From Nematostella vectensis (Eukaryota > Cnidaria > Anthozoa > Actiniaria > Edwardsiidae): 64,000 nucleotides of DNA. The translations under genes and the position numbers were made by a program. Location: the NCBI RefSeq assembly GCF_932526225.1, contig NC_064036.1, forward strand, positions 4,465,501 to 4,529,500, given 5' to 3'. How positions within the stretch are numbered: position 1 is the stretch's first letter; each line of letters begins with the position of its first letter. Positions 12,248 through 20,124 of this stretch are shown here, one piece after another. The notes below the pieces were generated by a model, which was not told where the DNA came from, made no database searches, and saw nothing but the letters and a program-made list of their open reading frames with translations.

Positions 12248-12529
12248 TGTTGGGTGGCACAAGGCATACCCAAACGTCCTGTCCGACACCGCGGCCCGCG
12301 GTACGGGCGATCAGGGACTGGGTGGCACAAGGCATACCCAAACGCTCGTCCCGCCGGCTGCGGTAAGGGCAGTTAGAGACTGGGTGGCACAGGTCATACC
12401 CGAACGCTCGTCCCGCCGGCTGTGGTACGGGCAATTAGAGACTGGGTGGCACGGGTCATACCCGAACACTCGTCCCACCGGCTGTGATACGGGCAGTCGG
12501 AGACTGGGTGGCACAGGGTATACCCAAAC
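12209..12529. repeat. 62-bp tandem repeats between two element genes
   Basis: About five units share 'tgggtggcacaaggcatacc' and 'ggtacgggcaattagagac'. The first unit overlaps the end of the zinc-ribbon ORF and the last ends directly at the ATG of the next gene (12530). The array therefore looks like repeated duplication of the natural gene junction. ORFs on both strands here (for example 11895-12434 minus and 12171-12545 plus) are by-products of the repeat. Confidence 0.85.
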
Positions 12530-15500
12530 ATGGACGCTTATATAGAGGAGATTCTCAATAGCATGCGTGACAAAGAGGCGCCCGCCGTACTGGCAGGGCT
12601 GGTCCAGAACATCCTGCACGAGGACATCCCCGACGATGTCAAACACAGGCTGCTTAAGCCGCTCGTACCGGAGAAAGTGTGAACAGAGGAAGTCGACCCT
12701 TTGCTGCCGGGACGGCGGCAAGAGGGCCCAGAGGGCTTAGACCCCGAGGAGTACTATTCTCTCTTCGTCGGCGGCGCCCATCTTCGGTTCCCAAGCGTGG
12801 ATGCCACTCTTCGGGGCCAAGACATAAACGCCAGTGTTTACCAGGAGATACGAGATCTTGGTGGAACAGGTGTCATTGCTCTAAATCCGGCTATGCGGGG
12901 GCCTGGTATTAATGAAGACGGCTCGGTGTGGTGGGTCTCGCACGAGCGGGAGCCTCTGCGGGCAAACGCAGTGCTGCCGCTGGTGCTCGAGATGGTGGAC
13001 CCCGACCGGCGTTACAGACTATTTACGGTCGTTGGTAAGGCCCCCGCAGAGCCATTGGCGCCCATCACAGAGGAGGAAGGGCGCTCGGAGCACAAGATCG
13101 GTGGGTCGTTAGTCAAAAGAGGGGGCCAAATCGCAGTCGGTGCCCTGGAAGGCATCGATGCGGGTATTTGGGAGAAAGGACGAGAGTACCTCGTCTACGT
13201 GAGTTACGAGCTTCGCCCTCTACCTGAGCAAAATGGTGAGCCTGGGCCAATGTTTGAGCGAGAGGGGAGTGACGCCTTCGTTAACTGTGTTGTGAGCCAT
13301 GTTGCCGACTTCTTGAGGAATCGCGGCACCTCGCGCTCCCTTGGTCTAACCAAGACACGAGGCAAGATCCTCGAGCGATTTGACAAGAAGCTGGCCACTA
13401 CGGGATGCACCAAAGAAGACCTCTTTGAGATGGAAAAGAAGCTCGAGGTAAAGCTAGTAGCCGTGGACGCCCTGGGTAACGTCCTGTGGGACTCGGGGAA
13501 GTACGAGACTAAGACGAGGATCACCATCCCTTGCCACAATAACCACGCCTGGGCGGAGCTTCCGACTGAACCACCTGCAATCGCGAGCGTCCACGGCCTA
13601 GGCTTCGAAGCTGAGAGGGAGCTTCGTTCGTTATGCCAGGGGGAGGCAATGCCTCGCGCCACCAGTGCCGCCACAAAGACGCGCGAGGCGAAGGTGCGAG
13701 AGGTGCTCATCCGCTTTATAAACAGGGCGATCCCCAGAAGCACGAGGGTCTGGCTGTGTGGGCGTGTTATAGTCACGCACGAAGGCAAACTGTACCGATC
13801 GGGACAAGACGGATGGGCTATCGACAAGGCGTTTACAGACGAGACTGGACATGATCCTCAATGGCTCCCTGATGATCACCCAGCCTACCAAGAGTACACC
13901 GAAGCTACGCACTCGATGGGCGGCGCAATAGGGTATCGCTTCAAGAAGTGGACCCAAAGAGAAAACATCAGGCCAAAGCCTCTTAAATACAGGGACGTCT
14001 GGCGAGCGGCGCAGGTTGAGTCCAAAGTGTGGAATAGCAAGGAAAACTTAGGGGCGCGGCCTCATGCGCACATCGACATGCGTGCAGCGTACCTAGGATG
14101 CGAGGACAGTGTCTTCGGCGGCGCCTCGGACTCCATTGATCTGGTACGGAGATACGGCTTCCCTACGAACGTGTATCATATCGCGGATGTTGCGGGACGG
14201 CTATTGAGCGAGATTCTTCAACTGACCGGGGCCATTCAGCTGACCGAGTGGGGGTTTTCTGAGGCCTGCCACCCCTACACTTCCGGGAGGGTAGGGCAGC
14301 ACTTGGAACAAAACGAGGGCTGGATCACCACGCCAGAGCTCAAGGACCTGCTAGACTCGGGTGACCTCGTCATGGCCGCGGCGAGGGAGGTGTTGTATAG
14401 CGTCGGAAAAAAGGAACTCCATCAAGTTCCCCCGCTACAGCCCTGGCGGCGAAGACTCGCAGGGTCGAGATCTCGCTGTCCGTTTCGTAGGCAAGTGCGT
14501 TCGCCATGGCGACGAGTCCTCGATCGTAGTCCGCGACCATGAAGAAGCCGCGTATCTGATAAACCTCCTTGCGGGCACCGACCGCTTACTTAACCTCGAG
14601 CATGCCGATGGGGCTCATCTGATCCAATACAAAGACGATGTCCGGCGCTCACAATGGTACCATATCAGGGCCTTCGTCTTGGCGTACACAAACATAGCGT
14701 TGCGACGCATGTTGAGGCGGATCCCTCGCGAAGACGTCCTCCGAGTGTGCACAGACGCCATATACGCAAAGGCGGTGCCCAGTGGTGTGAAGCTCGTGGA
14801 GCGAAATCCGAGGTATGGAGAGTGGCGCCACAAGAGGCCTGGGTACGAGTGGCGGCCCGGAGCGGCTTGGGGTCCGAAGAGGTCGGGGTGCTTGGCTAGG
14901 GAGCCAAGCACTGCGCCGAGTCTGCCGTGCGATCTAGTGGCCGCAACCTCTGCGAGGATGTATCTAGCCGGCCAGGGAGGATCGGGGAAGACCGAGTGGG
15001 CGGTGAGCATGTTCCGCGGCGGCAACGTTGTGGTGCTCACCCCCGAGAACGACCTCGCCCACGACCATCGCAACAACCCGCGCCTCGCGTGCGCGGGGCG
15101 CGCTCAAACCTACCACCACTACCTCTGCATACCAGCGGAGAAGCCGATAGAGGAGTGGAGACCTTCCGAGCTGGGGCACAAACTCGACCGCCTCGCAGAA
15201 GTGATTATCATCGACGAGTGCTGTAAGGTACAGACTAAAGTGCTACGCGCCATCCTAGGGTATCTCGCCACGCGGCCGTGTCAGGTAGTGTGTTGTGGCG
15301 ACTATGGGCAGGTCCCGCCCTGGGGAGATAAAGAGGGGCCTCACGATATGCTCAAGGAGTGGGTACAAGGGAACATCCGCTGTTTCGAGTCCGACTACCG
15401 CTGCCTGTGTGAAGACTGCGGAAAGCCGTACAGTACATGCGACTGCGGCTCTGCCGCGCCCTCCTCCAGGCTCCACGACATAAAGGGCCGGATTTGGTAT

Positions 15501-16349
15501 CAGCCAGACTCCCAACAGCTTGAGGTGTTTCGAGAGGAGTGGGATGGGGTGGCGTTCGACGCGGGGATCGAGCAGGCCCACTCAAGCGATATGTGGGTGT
15601 GCTCGACCAACAAGATGGGGGCCCTTGTTCAGCAGCGATTGGTAGAGCACCACAGGAAAAACTACCCCCGGTTGCCAGCAACCATCCGCTTTGACCCCGA
15701 TCCTAGCATCGCGCATCGTTATCGCAAGCAAGGGCGGCCGGTGCCCGTGCCAGGCAAAAGGGGCGAGAAGGTCGACGCGTACAAAGGCACGGTAGTCGAG
15801 GTCTCTCTCGGCGTGGTCCTTAACGGGCTTCCCCTCGAGTGGAAATACGCGGGCTGGGGGACAGTCCACCGGGTGCAGGGCAAGACTATCCAGACTCCAA
15901 GGCGTCTGTTTATCATAGACCACAGCTTAGAGGGCTGGATCACGAATGCTGTATACACCGGCATCTCCCGCGTGCGGCTCGCCGACCAGATAGTCCGCGT
16001 GATCCCCCCCGATGACACCCCAGGTGCCTTGGTTCCCACAGGACTGCAGGCTACGCCCAGTGAAGAGCTCATTATAGCGCGAATCAAGCGATACGCTATA
16101 GACGACAGGCAAAAGGGTCGCACGAAGTACACGGGGCCGCACCACGTTCTGACGGTAGACCACGTACTCGGCATGATTGCTGACGCGGAAAAGAAGTGCA
16201 CGCTCTGTGGCACTCATCTTCTGCTTAAGGGGTACACCAAGAGTCATCCCCAATGCTTCAGTATCGACAGGCGGGACGACAGTCAGGGTCACTACAAGTG
16301 GAACGTCAGACTCACGTGCCTTAGCTGCAATAGAAGGCACAAGCGCTGA
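12530..16349 (+). pseudogene. giant PolB-like polymerase / SF1 helicase / HNH-like fusion (broken)
   Basis: One gene of about 1,270 codons, broken twice. It starts at ATG 12530, meets an in-frame TGA at 12680-12682 after 50 codons, continues open in the same frame, and shifts +1 at an A6 tract (14407-14412) to a second frame that ends at TGA 16347. Order of domains: a unique N-terminal region; a family-B-polymerase-like core with a motif-A-like HIDMRAAYLGC (about 14065-14097) and a motif-C-like RVCTDAIYAK (about 14742-14771), where the first Asp of the usual DTDS is Cys; an SF1 helicase with Walker A GQGGSGKT (14970-14993), Walker B IIIDECCK (15204-15227) and VVCCGDYGQVPP; and a C-terminal zinc/HNH-like module with CTLCG ... 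CLSCNRRH (about 16198-16346). The fusion would supply replication functions of the element. Family B is inferred from motif order and is not proven. The helicase and HNH-like calls are stronger. Confidence 0.75.
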
Positions 16350-16352
16350 TCA

Positions 16353-16414
16353 CGCTAGGGTGACGCTAGCGCGACCAGCAGGTTTTTTTTGGTCGCGCTG
16401 GCGTCACGCTACGC
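16353..16414. terminator. strong hairpin between convergent polymerase and integrase genes
   Basis: Arms 16353-16377 and 16390-16414 are 25 bp each with about three mismatches and enclose a 12-nt loop containing T8. It sits immediately after the polymerase stop (16349) and contains the integrase stop (16366-16368) in its left arm. A shared bidirectional terminator or 3'-end processing signal is the simplest reading. Confidence 0.55.
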
Positions 16415-17373
16415 AACTGCGAACGCGTGAAGCCGTGCTTAGAGTACGCCGTGTAATACAACACTGGCTGTCCGGGCTCCATGACCCTCTTTAGTATTGG
16501 GTATGCCTTGCTTTTCCACCACGGGTCTGTCGCTCGCCATCGGCCCTTGTCCTGAAGGTCTTCCTCGTTTACGGCGATGTACACCTCCGTTCCGACCTCT
16601 AAGGGGACCTCTAAGGGGGGTTTTTCGGCTTTGAGAGGCACGCGCCTTAGCTTTATGGCGTCCTTAGGCGCAAAGCCAGTCATGCGAGTCTTCGTTGCGT
16701 TCATGTCCGAGATGACGATTGGCAAAGCAGTAACCCACTCGCGGTTTGTCTTGCCGGATGCAAGCTCCTTCGAGTACTGCGCACGAAATAGGCGCTGCGC
16801 CAGCCAGCGATGGAAAGACTCGGCGAAAGCTTGGCTCCTGTGGTGCCCTGGCTCAGCCCGTCAGACCTCCACCCCGTGGTCTGTTAGGAGCTTCGTGGTA
16901 GCACCCTTGAACTCCGTGCCGTCATCAACCATAAGGACTTTAGGCCATGCGAGAGGTCCCTCTGCATAGATGCCAGCGAGTTCGCGGGAGACGACGGCCG
17001 CGCTCTTAGTCAGCAGTGGGCGGGCGGCTTTATATCGTGAAGCAACGTCAACGACAGTCAGGGCATACTTGTACCCGCGGTCGGTTGGCAAGAATAGCAG
17101 GTCCGACTGGTGGATACGGTTTGGTATCTGCTCCGAGAAGTGGGCGTAGTTAGTCGGAGGAGGGGTTGTCTGTGTGTAGCCCCCGACGGGCTGCGAGCTT
17201 ACCCACCTGCGCACTCGATCTATGGAGGCTGAGCCCTCGGGAAGTTTGGCATGCAGAGCGGTCACTCCCTGGAAGCCACCTCTGGCGTAGTATATAGGAC
17301 GAAGGAACGCATCGAGTTCTTCGTCGGACACGCGATGCATTGCAATGCGTTGCAACAATGTATCAGTCTCCAA
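16366..17373 (-). pseudogene. DDE (retroviral-type) integrase, interrupted by one TGA
   Basis: This is a c-integrase of the retrovirus/Polinton type, which joins element ends to host DNA. The frame is open over 335 codons except for one TGA (plus-strand tca at 16861-16863). Upstream of it lie an N-terminal region and the catalytic core with the first Asp in HQSDLLFL and the second in MVDDGTEFKG. Downstream, in the same frame, come the third acidic residue (QAFAESFHR) and a C-terminal region with YIAVNEED and a basic end, compatible with an SH3-like or chromo-like DNA-binding tail. Translation stopping at the TGA would lose the catalytic Glu. It is convergent with the polymerase gene and its start lies 18 bp from an alternating purine-pyrimidine tract. 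A retrotransposon source is unlikely because no RT, protease or LTR is present. Confidence 0.85.
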
Positions 17374-17390
17374 CAGGCGGTTGACGTCTG

Positions 17391-17439
17391 CTACGCGTAT
17401 ACGTATACGCGTGCGTATACGCGTGCGTATACGTACGCC
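17391..17439. promoter_or_regulatory. alternating purine-pyrimidine tract upstream of integrase
   Basis: Nearly perfect alternation of C/T with A/G (repeats of 'gcgtatac' and 'gtatacgcg') over about 45 bp, ending 18 bp before the integrase ATG on the minus strand. Such DNA is prone to Z-form and cruciform. Similar tracts precede three more minus-strand ORFs of the element. Confidence 0.6.
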
Positions 17440-17499
17440 GAAGGCGTAGCATGGAAAAAGACCGCCTAGACACAGGAGCCCGTCTCGACGGCAGCTGCA

Positions 17500-17925
17500 T
17501 CACAGCAAGCGGCTAGCTGCGTAGCCGATGGCGAGAGCGCCGGCGCCAATGTACGCCAACTCGGCGTTCTTCTGCGTTTTGCTGGGGATGTAGTAGTCGG
17601 ACAGCTCGGGGGCCCGCATCGACTCCAGGGATTGTTTCGGCCGGGTCTGGTTGTAGAGTTTGAGCGCGTAGTCGGTGTCGGTGAAGTTCTGCTTTGCGAG
17701 GGACCCTCTCTCGCGACTTTGAGCTTGCCAATCGAGGATTTTTTGCCGCCGCTGTTGGTAGCGTCCATAGTCTTGTTGGTATTTCTCTAGGGCCTTGTCG
17801 TGCCTCTCCTTCTCAGCAAAGGCGGGGCTCTCATCCTTCGACAGGAACTTTGCGAGGTAGTTGCCATCAACGAATGCATTCGCGTTTAGGACGGCGCCGC
17901 CAACCAAAATCGCGATAGAGGCCAT
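17500..17925 (-). CDS. 141-aa membrane-associated protein of the element, unknown function
   Basis: Intact ORF. An upstream Met would add five residues, but the Met at 17925 directly starts a hydrophobic segment (MASIAILVGGAVLNANAF) and is preferred. The middle is charged and glutamine/tyrosine-rich and looks helical (residues about 35-80). A second hydrophobic segment, AELAYIGAGALAIGYAASRLL, with its last residues at the C-terminus, suggests a tail anchor. It is the first of a run of minus-strand genes to the right of the integrase. I believe similar uncharacterised proteins occur in other animal genomes, but this could not be checked. A virion-membrane or minor structural role is only a guess. 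Confidence 0.7.
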   Translation of the reverse strand: MASIAILVGGAVLNANAFVDGNYLAKFLSKDESPAFAEKERHDKALEKYQQDYGRYQQRRQKILDWQAQSRERGSLAKQNFTDTDYALKLYNQTRPKQSLESMRAPELSDYYIPSKTQKNAELAYIGAGALAIGYAASRLL

Positions 17926-17926
17926 G

Positions 17927-17976
17927 TGTGTGCGAAGCACACTTCGCGTGCTGTGTGTATGCGCAAAGCGCGCACG
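17927..17976. promoter_or_regulatory. alternating purine-pyrimidine tract upstream of 17500-17925
   Basis: The strings 'gtgtgtgcg', 'cgtgctgtgtgtatgcgc' and 'gcgcgcac' abut the start codon of the 141-aa ORF. Same character as the tracts at 17391, 18877 and 19599. Confidence 0.5.
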
Positions 17977-17991
17977 AGTCTAATACACGGC

Positions 17992-18216
17992 CTACATGGG
18001 CAGGATCTTCTGGTCCTCGAGGTAACCCTTCAAAGCGACAGCACCTGCAACGGCGGCAGTCATTTTTGCGTAGTTCATGGCGTTCGCGGATGGGTCTTTG
18101 GTCAAGTCTTCGCGCAAGACCTTGCGCTCAACCCAGCCGATACCGGCGACGAGGGCGGTTATGACTGCGGCGTCGGTGATGGTCTTTGTAATCTTGCTTT
18201 GCTGCGTCGTCGACAT
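17992..18216 (-). CDS. 74-aa two-helix hydrophobic protein of the element
   Basis: Starts at ATG 18216-18214, which shares its A with the TAA of the upstream gene (TAATG). An upstream ATG (18225) would add three residues but lies inside that gene. It has two hydrophobic stretches, roughly DAAVITALVAGIGWV near residues 13-27 and MTAAVAGAVALKGYL near 51-65, separated by a charged loop. The C-terminus is EDQKILPM. The function is unknown. Size and two helices recall holin-like or small virion membrane proteins, but that is only a shape argument. Confidence 0.7.
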   Translation of the reverse strand: MSTTQQSKITKTITDAAVITALVAGIGWVERKVLREDLTKDPSANAMNYAKMTAAVAGAVALKGYLEDQKILPM

Positions 18217-18875
18217 TATATGCACGGACGTGCGGATATGGGTGGGGCCCTTGTGTTTAAATGTCTGCTTACTCCATGGATAACAGCCGAGGGAGCGTGA
18301 AGCGCCGTCGCCGGAACGCGATCCTTGATCTGCTGTGCGGCCGCCAGCGGCGGCCTTGCGGGCGGAGTCACGTCGTCGGCCGCTACATGCGGATCGGTAG
18401 CATGCGGATCGGTAGCACGCTGGTTAGCAGCTGGTGTACGAGTGAACGCGGCAGCCAGCTCCCGCCTACGTGTGTAGAGGCCGATCAATGACACTAGAAG
18501 ACCAGCGAGCCCGATAACCGAGCTAGCCGACCAAGCAGAGTTGCTTTCCGGGGCTGGTGTGTGTGTGATGTGAGCGCTTGCCGTTCCGGCGGCGGCATCT
18601 TCGGCGCGCGCGCGCAAGCCCTGCGGCTCGCTCGGCCCCAGGGCCACCGGCGACTGCACGACACGAAGTGCCTCTTTCTTCGTTCTGTTAATTCGGTTCC
18701 ACTTTGCCAAGCGCCTTCCGGCTTCGACTCGCCCAGGGTGTTTAGGTCGGGTCGCGGGTGGTTCGGGGCTCGTGATTCTCTCCGCCAACGCCGAAGGCGC
18801 ACGAGCAGGTTCTTGAGCAGGTTCCACTGACGTTCCGGCAGGCTGGGCACTAGTACTTCCTTGAGGTTCCTCCAT
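18216..18875 (-). CDS. about 219-aa single-pass protein with basic repeats, unknown
   Basis: The second Met of a 233-codon frame (MEEPQGS) is chosen because the upstream codons lie in the purine-pyrimidine tract. The N-terminal third is rich in Pro, Ala, Ser and Glu. A basic segment follows (PGRVEAGRRLAKWNRINRTKK, cut here to its core RRLAKWNRINRTKK). A hydrophobic span (SVIGLAGLLVSLIGLYTRRR) in the middle would be a transmembrane helix followed by positive residues. The C-terminal part has short HATDPH-like repeats encoded by 'ggatcggtagcatgc' duplications near 18390-18418. It ends on the TAA that overlaps the next start. No family is recognised. Confidence 0.6.
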   Translation of the reverse strand: MEEPQGSTSAQPAGTSVEPAQEPARAPSALAERITSPEPPATRPKHPGRVEAGRRLAKWNRINRTKKEALRVVQSPVALGPSEPQGLRARAEDAAAGTASAHITHTPAPESNSAWSASSVIGLAGLLVSLIGLYTRRRELAAAFTRTPAANQRATDPHATDPHVAADDVTPPARPPLAAAQQIKDRVPATALHAPSAVIHGVSRHLNTRAPPISARPCI

Positions 18876-18876
18876 T

Positions 18877-18907
18877 TGTGTGTGTGTCTGCGTCGACGCG
18901 CACACAA
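18877..18907. promoter_or_regulatory. alternating purine-pyrimidine tract upstream of 18216-18875
   Basis: 'tgtgtgtgtgtctgcg' and 'cgacgcgcacaca' lie directly upstream (minus strand) of the preferred start. Confidence 0.5.
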
Positions 18908-18966
18908 GCGGCGTCAACTACTTGGTACCAAGAGGTAGAAGAAGTGGCAAGCTTTCAAATGAACGT

Positions 18967-19580
18967 CTATTCTGGGATGGCAGACTCGCCACTGTCCGTG
19001 TGTCGTTCCTGCAGGCAAACCACAGGTGAGTCCGCGGCTGCTACCTCGCGTTGACACCGCGTGTCAGCGCTTGCCGTTCCGGCGGTGTTCACATGACGTG
19101 CTATGTGTAACGCCCCGGCGGCTAAAGCCATCAAACGACCGCAGCGTAGAGCCAGGCTTCCGCACAATGTGGGAGCTCGTTGTTGACGATGAGGTCGGAC
19201 ACTAGGTCATTGTGAAGATCGACCACACTGTCTATCGGCAGCGCCATGCCTACTACCTTGGTCGTAAGATTCAGAAAGCTGTCTGCCAGGGCGTCTGTAG
19301 TCCGGCTGACTAGAGCGGTCTCGTATCGCCTCTCGTACTTCCTCACCTCCTCGGCGCTCATGCGTTTGACGTCGTCGTGAGTCAGGGTCTTGCCTACCAT
19401 TTCTCTCGACTCCCCCGAGGCTACGAGAATCGCGAGTTTTTCCCTTGCGTCTGCTATCTCAGTTTGCTCACCTCCGGTTGCCGTTCCGGCAGGATGCGTC
19501 GAGCAGTCCAACGACTCGACGGACGGGAGGCCTGCGGCGCCCCCCTCAAGAAGACTCTCAAATTATTTGTCGCTCATCAT
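18967..19580 (-). pseudogene. frameshifted about 200-aa helical protein of the element, unknown
   Basis: The frame starts at an ATG pair (19580/19577) but meets a TAA after the first few codons (about 19563-19565). It then stays open (ADAREKLAILVASGES, TLTHDDVKRMSAEE) to about 19165. There one missing C in a C-run shifts the frame and the reading continues in the ORF 18967-19167 (LALRCGRLMALAAGALHIA). The content is mostly amphipathic helix with a hydrophobic segment before the tail. Two lesions make it non-functional. An alternating tract at 19599-19636 lies upstream. Confidence 0.55.
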
Positions 19581-19598
19581 GTCGTGGCTAAGGTGCAA

Positions 19599-19636
19599 CA
19601 CGTGTGTATACGTACGTATATGTGCACACACACGTT
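19599..19636. promoter_or_regulatory. alternating purine-pyrimidine tract, right-most of four
   Basis: 'cacgtgtgtatacgtacgta' followed by 'tatgtgcacacacacg' gives almost perfect alternation. It lies 18 bp upstream of the minus-strand ATG at 19580, and a plus-strand gene fragment begins about 70 bp to its right, so it may serve both directions. Confidence 0.55.
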
Positions 19637-19704
19637 ATGCCCTAGGGCGGTGGTTACCGTTCAACTAGGGCGATGGTGTAAGGGTGACGCAAGCAAAACT
19701 CTAA

Positions 19705-20124
19705 CTTCGAGAACTTTTTCGTCTTAAGGGCCTTCATGTACTCTTTCATCTTGACGAACTAGAACGCGAAAACCGAGAGCTCGAGAACCAAAAGCCGCTA
19801 AGAGAGCGCATCAAAGCCATCTTCAAAAAGTACGGCTTTACCGTCACCGCTATCGGGTTGGCCGTAGCGACGACGATCGCGGCCATTGTGACGTCGCTCG
19901 GCAAGTCGCTCTCCTCCGTGGCCAGAGGGGTCGGTAACGGGCTTAAGGCCATCGGGAAAAAGCTGGGCGAGCTTCTCCCCGGGCTAGTAGGCAGCATCGC
20001 GAACTTCGTGTTTAAGGCTGCAGGGGAAGCGGTGAAATTCCTTGGCGAAAATGCGTGGCTGCTCATTCTAGCCGTAGCCGCGTTCTTGGTTCGTCGAATG
20101 CAAAGCAGTCATCGGAACAAGTAA
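19705..20124 (+). pseudogene. C-terminal fragment of a hydrophobic amphipathic-helix protein
   Basis: The frame is open from just after a TAA (19702) to TAA 20122 but has no usable ATG, so the N-terminus is missing or mutated. It begins with a charged helix (DELERENRELENQ), then a basic turn (ERIKAIFKKYGF), then a long glycine- and lysine-rich hydrophobic stretch (GLKAIGKKLGELLPGLVGSI, AWLLILAVAAFLVRRM). The layout, repeating 3-4 spaced hydrophobics with a final membrane helix, looks like a membrane-active or lytic-type segment. That is inference. Homologous longer proteins seem familiar from cnidarian annotations but could not be checked. Its end overlaps the end of the convergent gene 20109-21622 by 16 bp. 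Confidence 0.55.

Noticed and set aside
11895-12721. Minus-strand ORFs of 98-179 codons across the 62-bp array
   Set aside because: They follow the repeat period and the GC-rich composition, with no domain.
13204-13827. Long minus-strand ORF of 207 codons opposite the polymerase
   Set aside because: It is a shadow of the GC-rich coding strand with no recognisable features.
14402-14416. A AAA AAG slippery heptamer at the polymerase frame change, suggesting programmed -1 frameshifting
   Set aside because: The heptamer is in the right register for -1 slippage, but the continuing ORF lies in the +1 frame, so a one-base insertion in the A tract explains it better.
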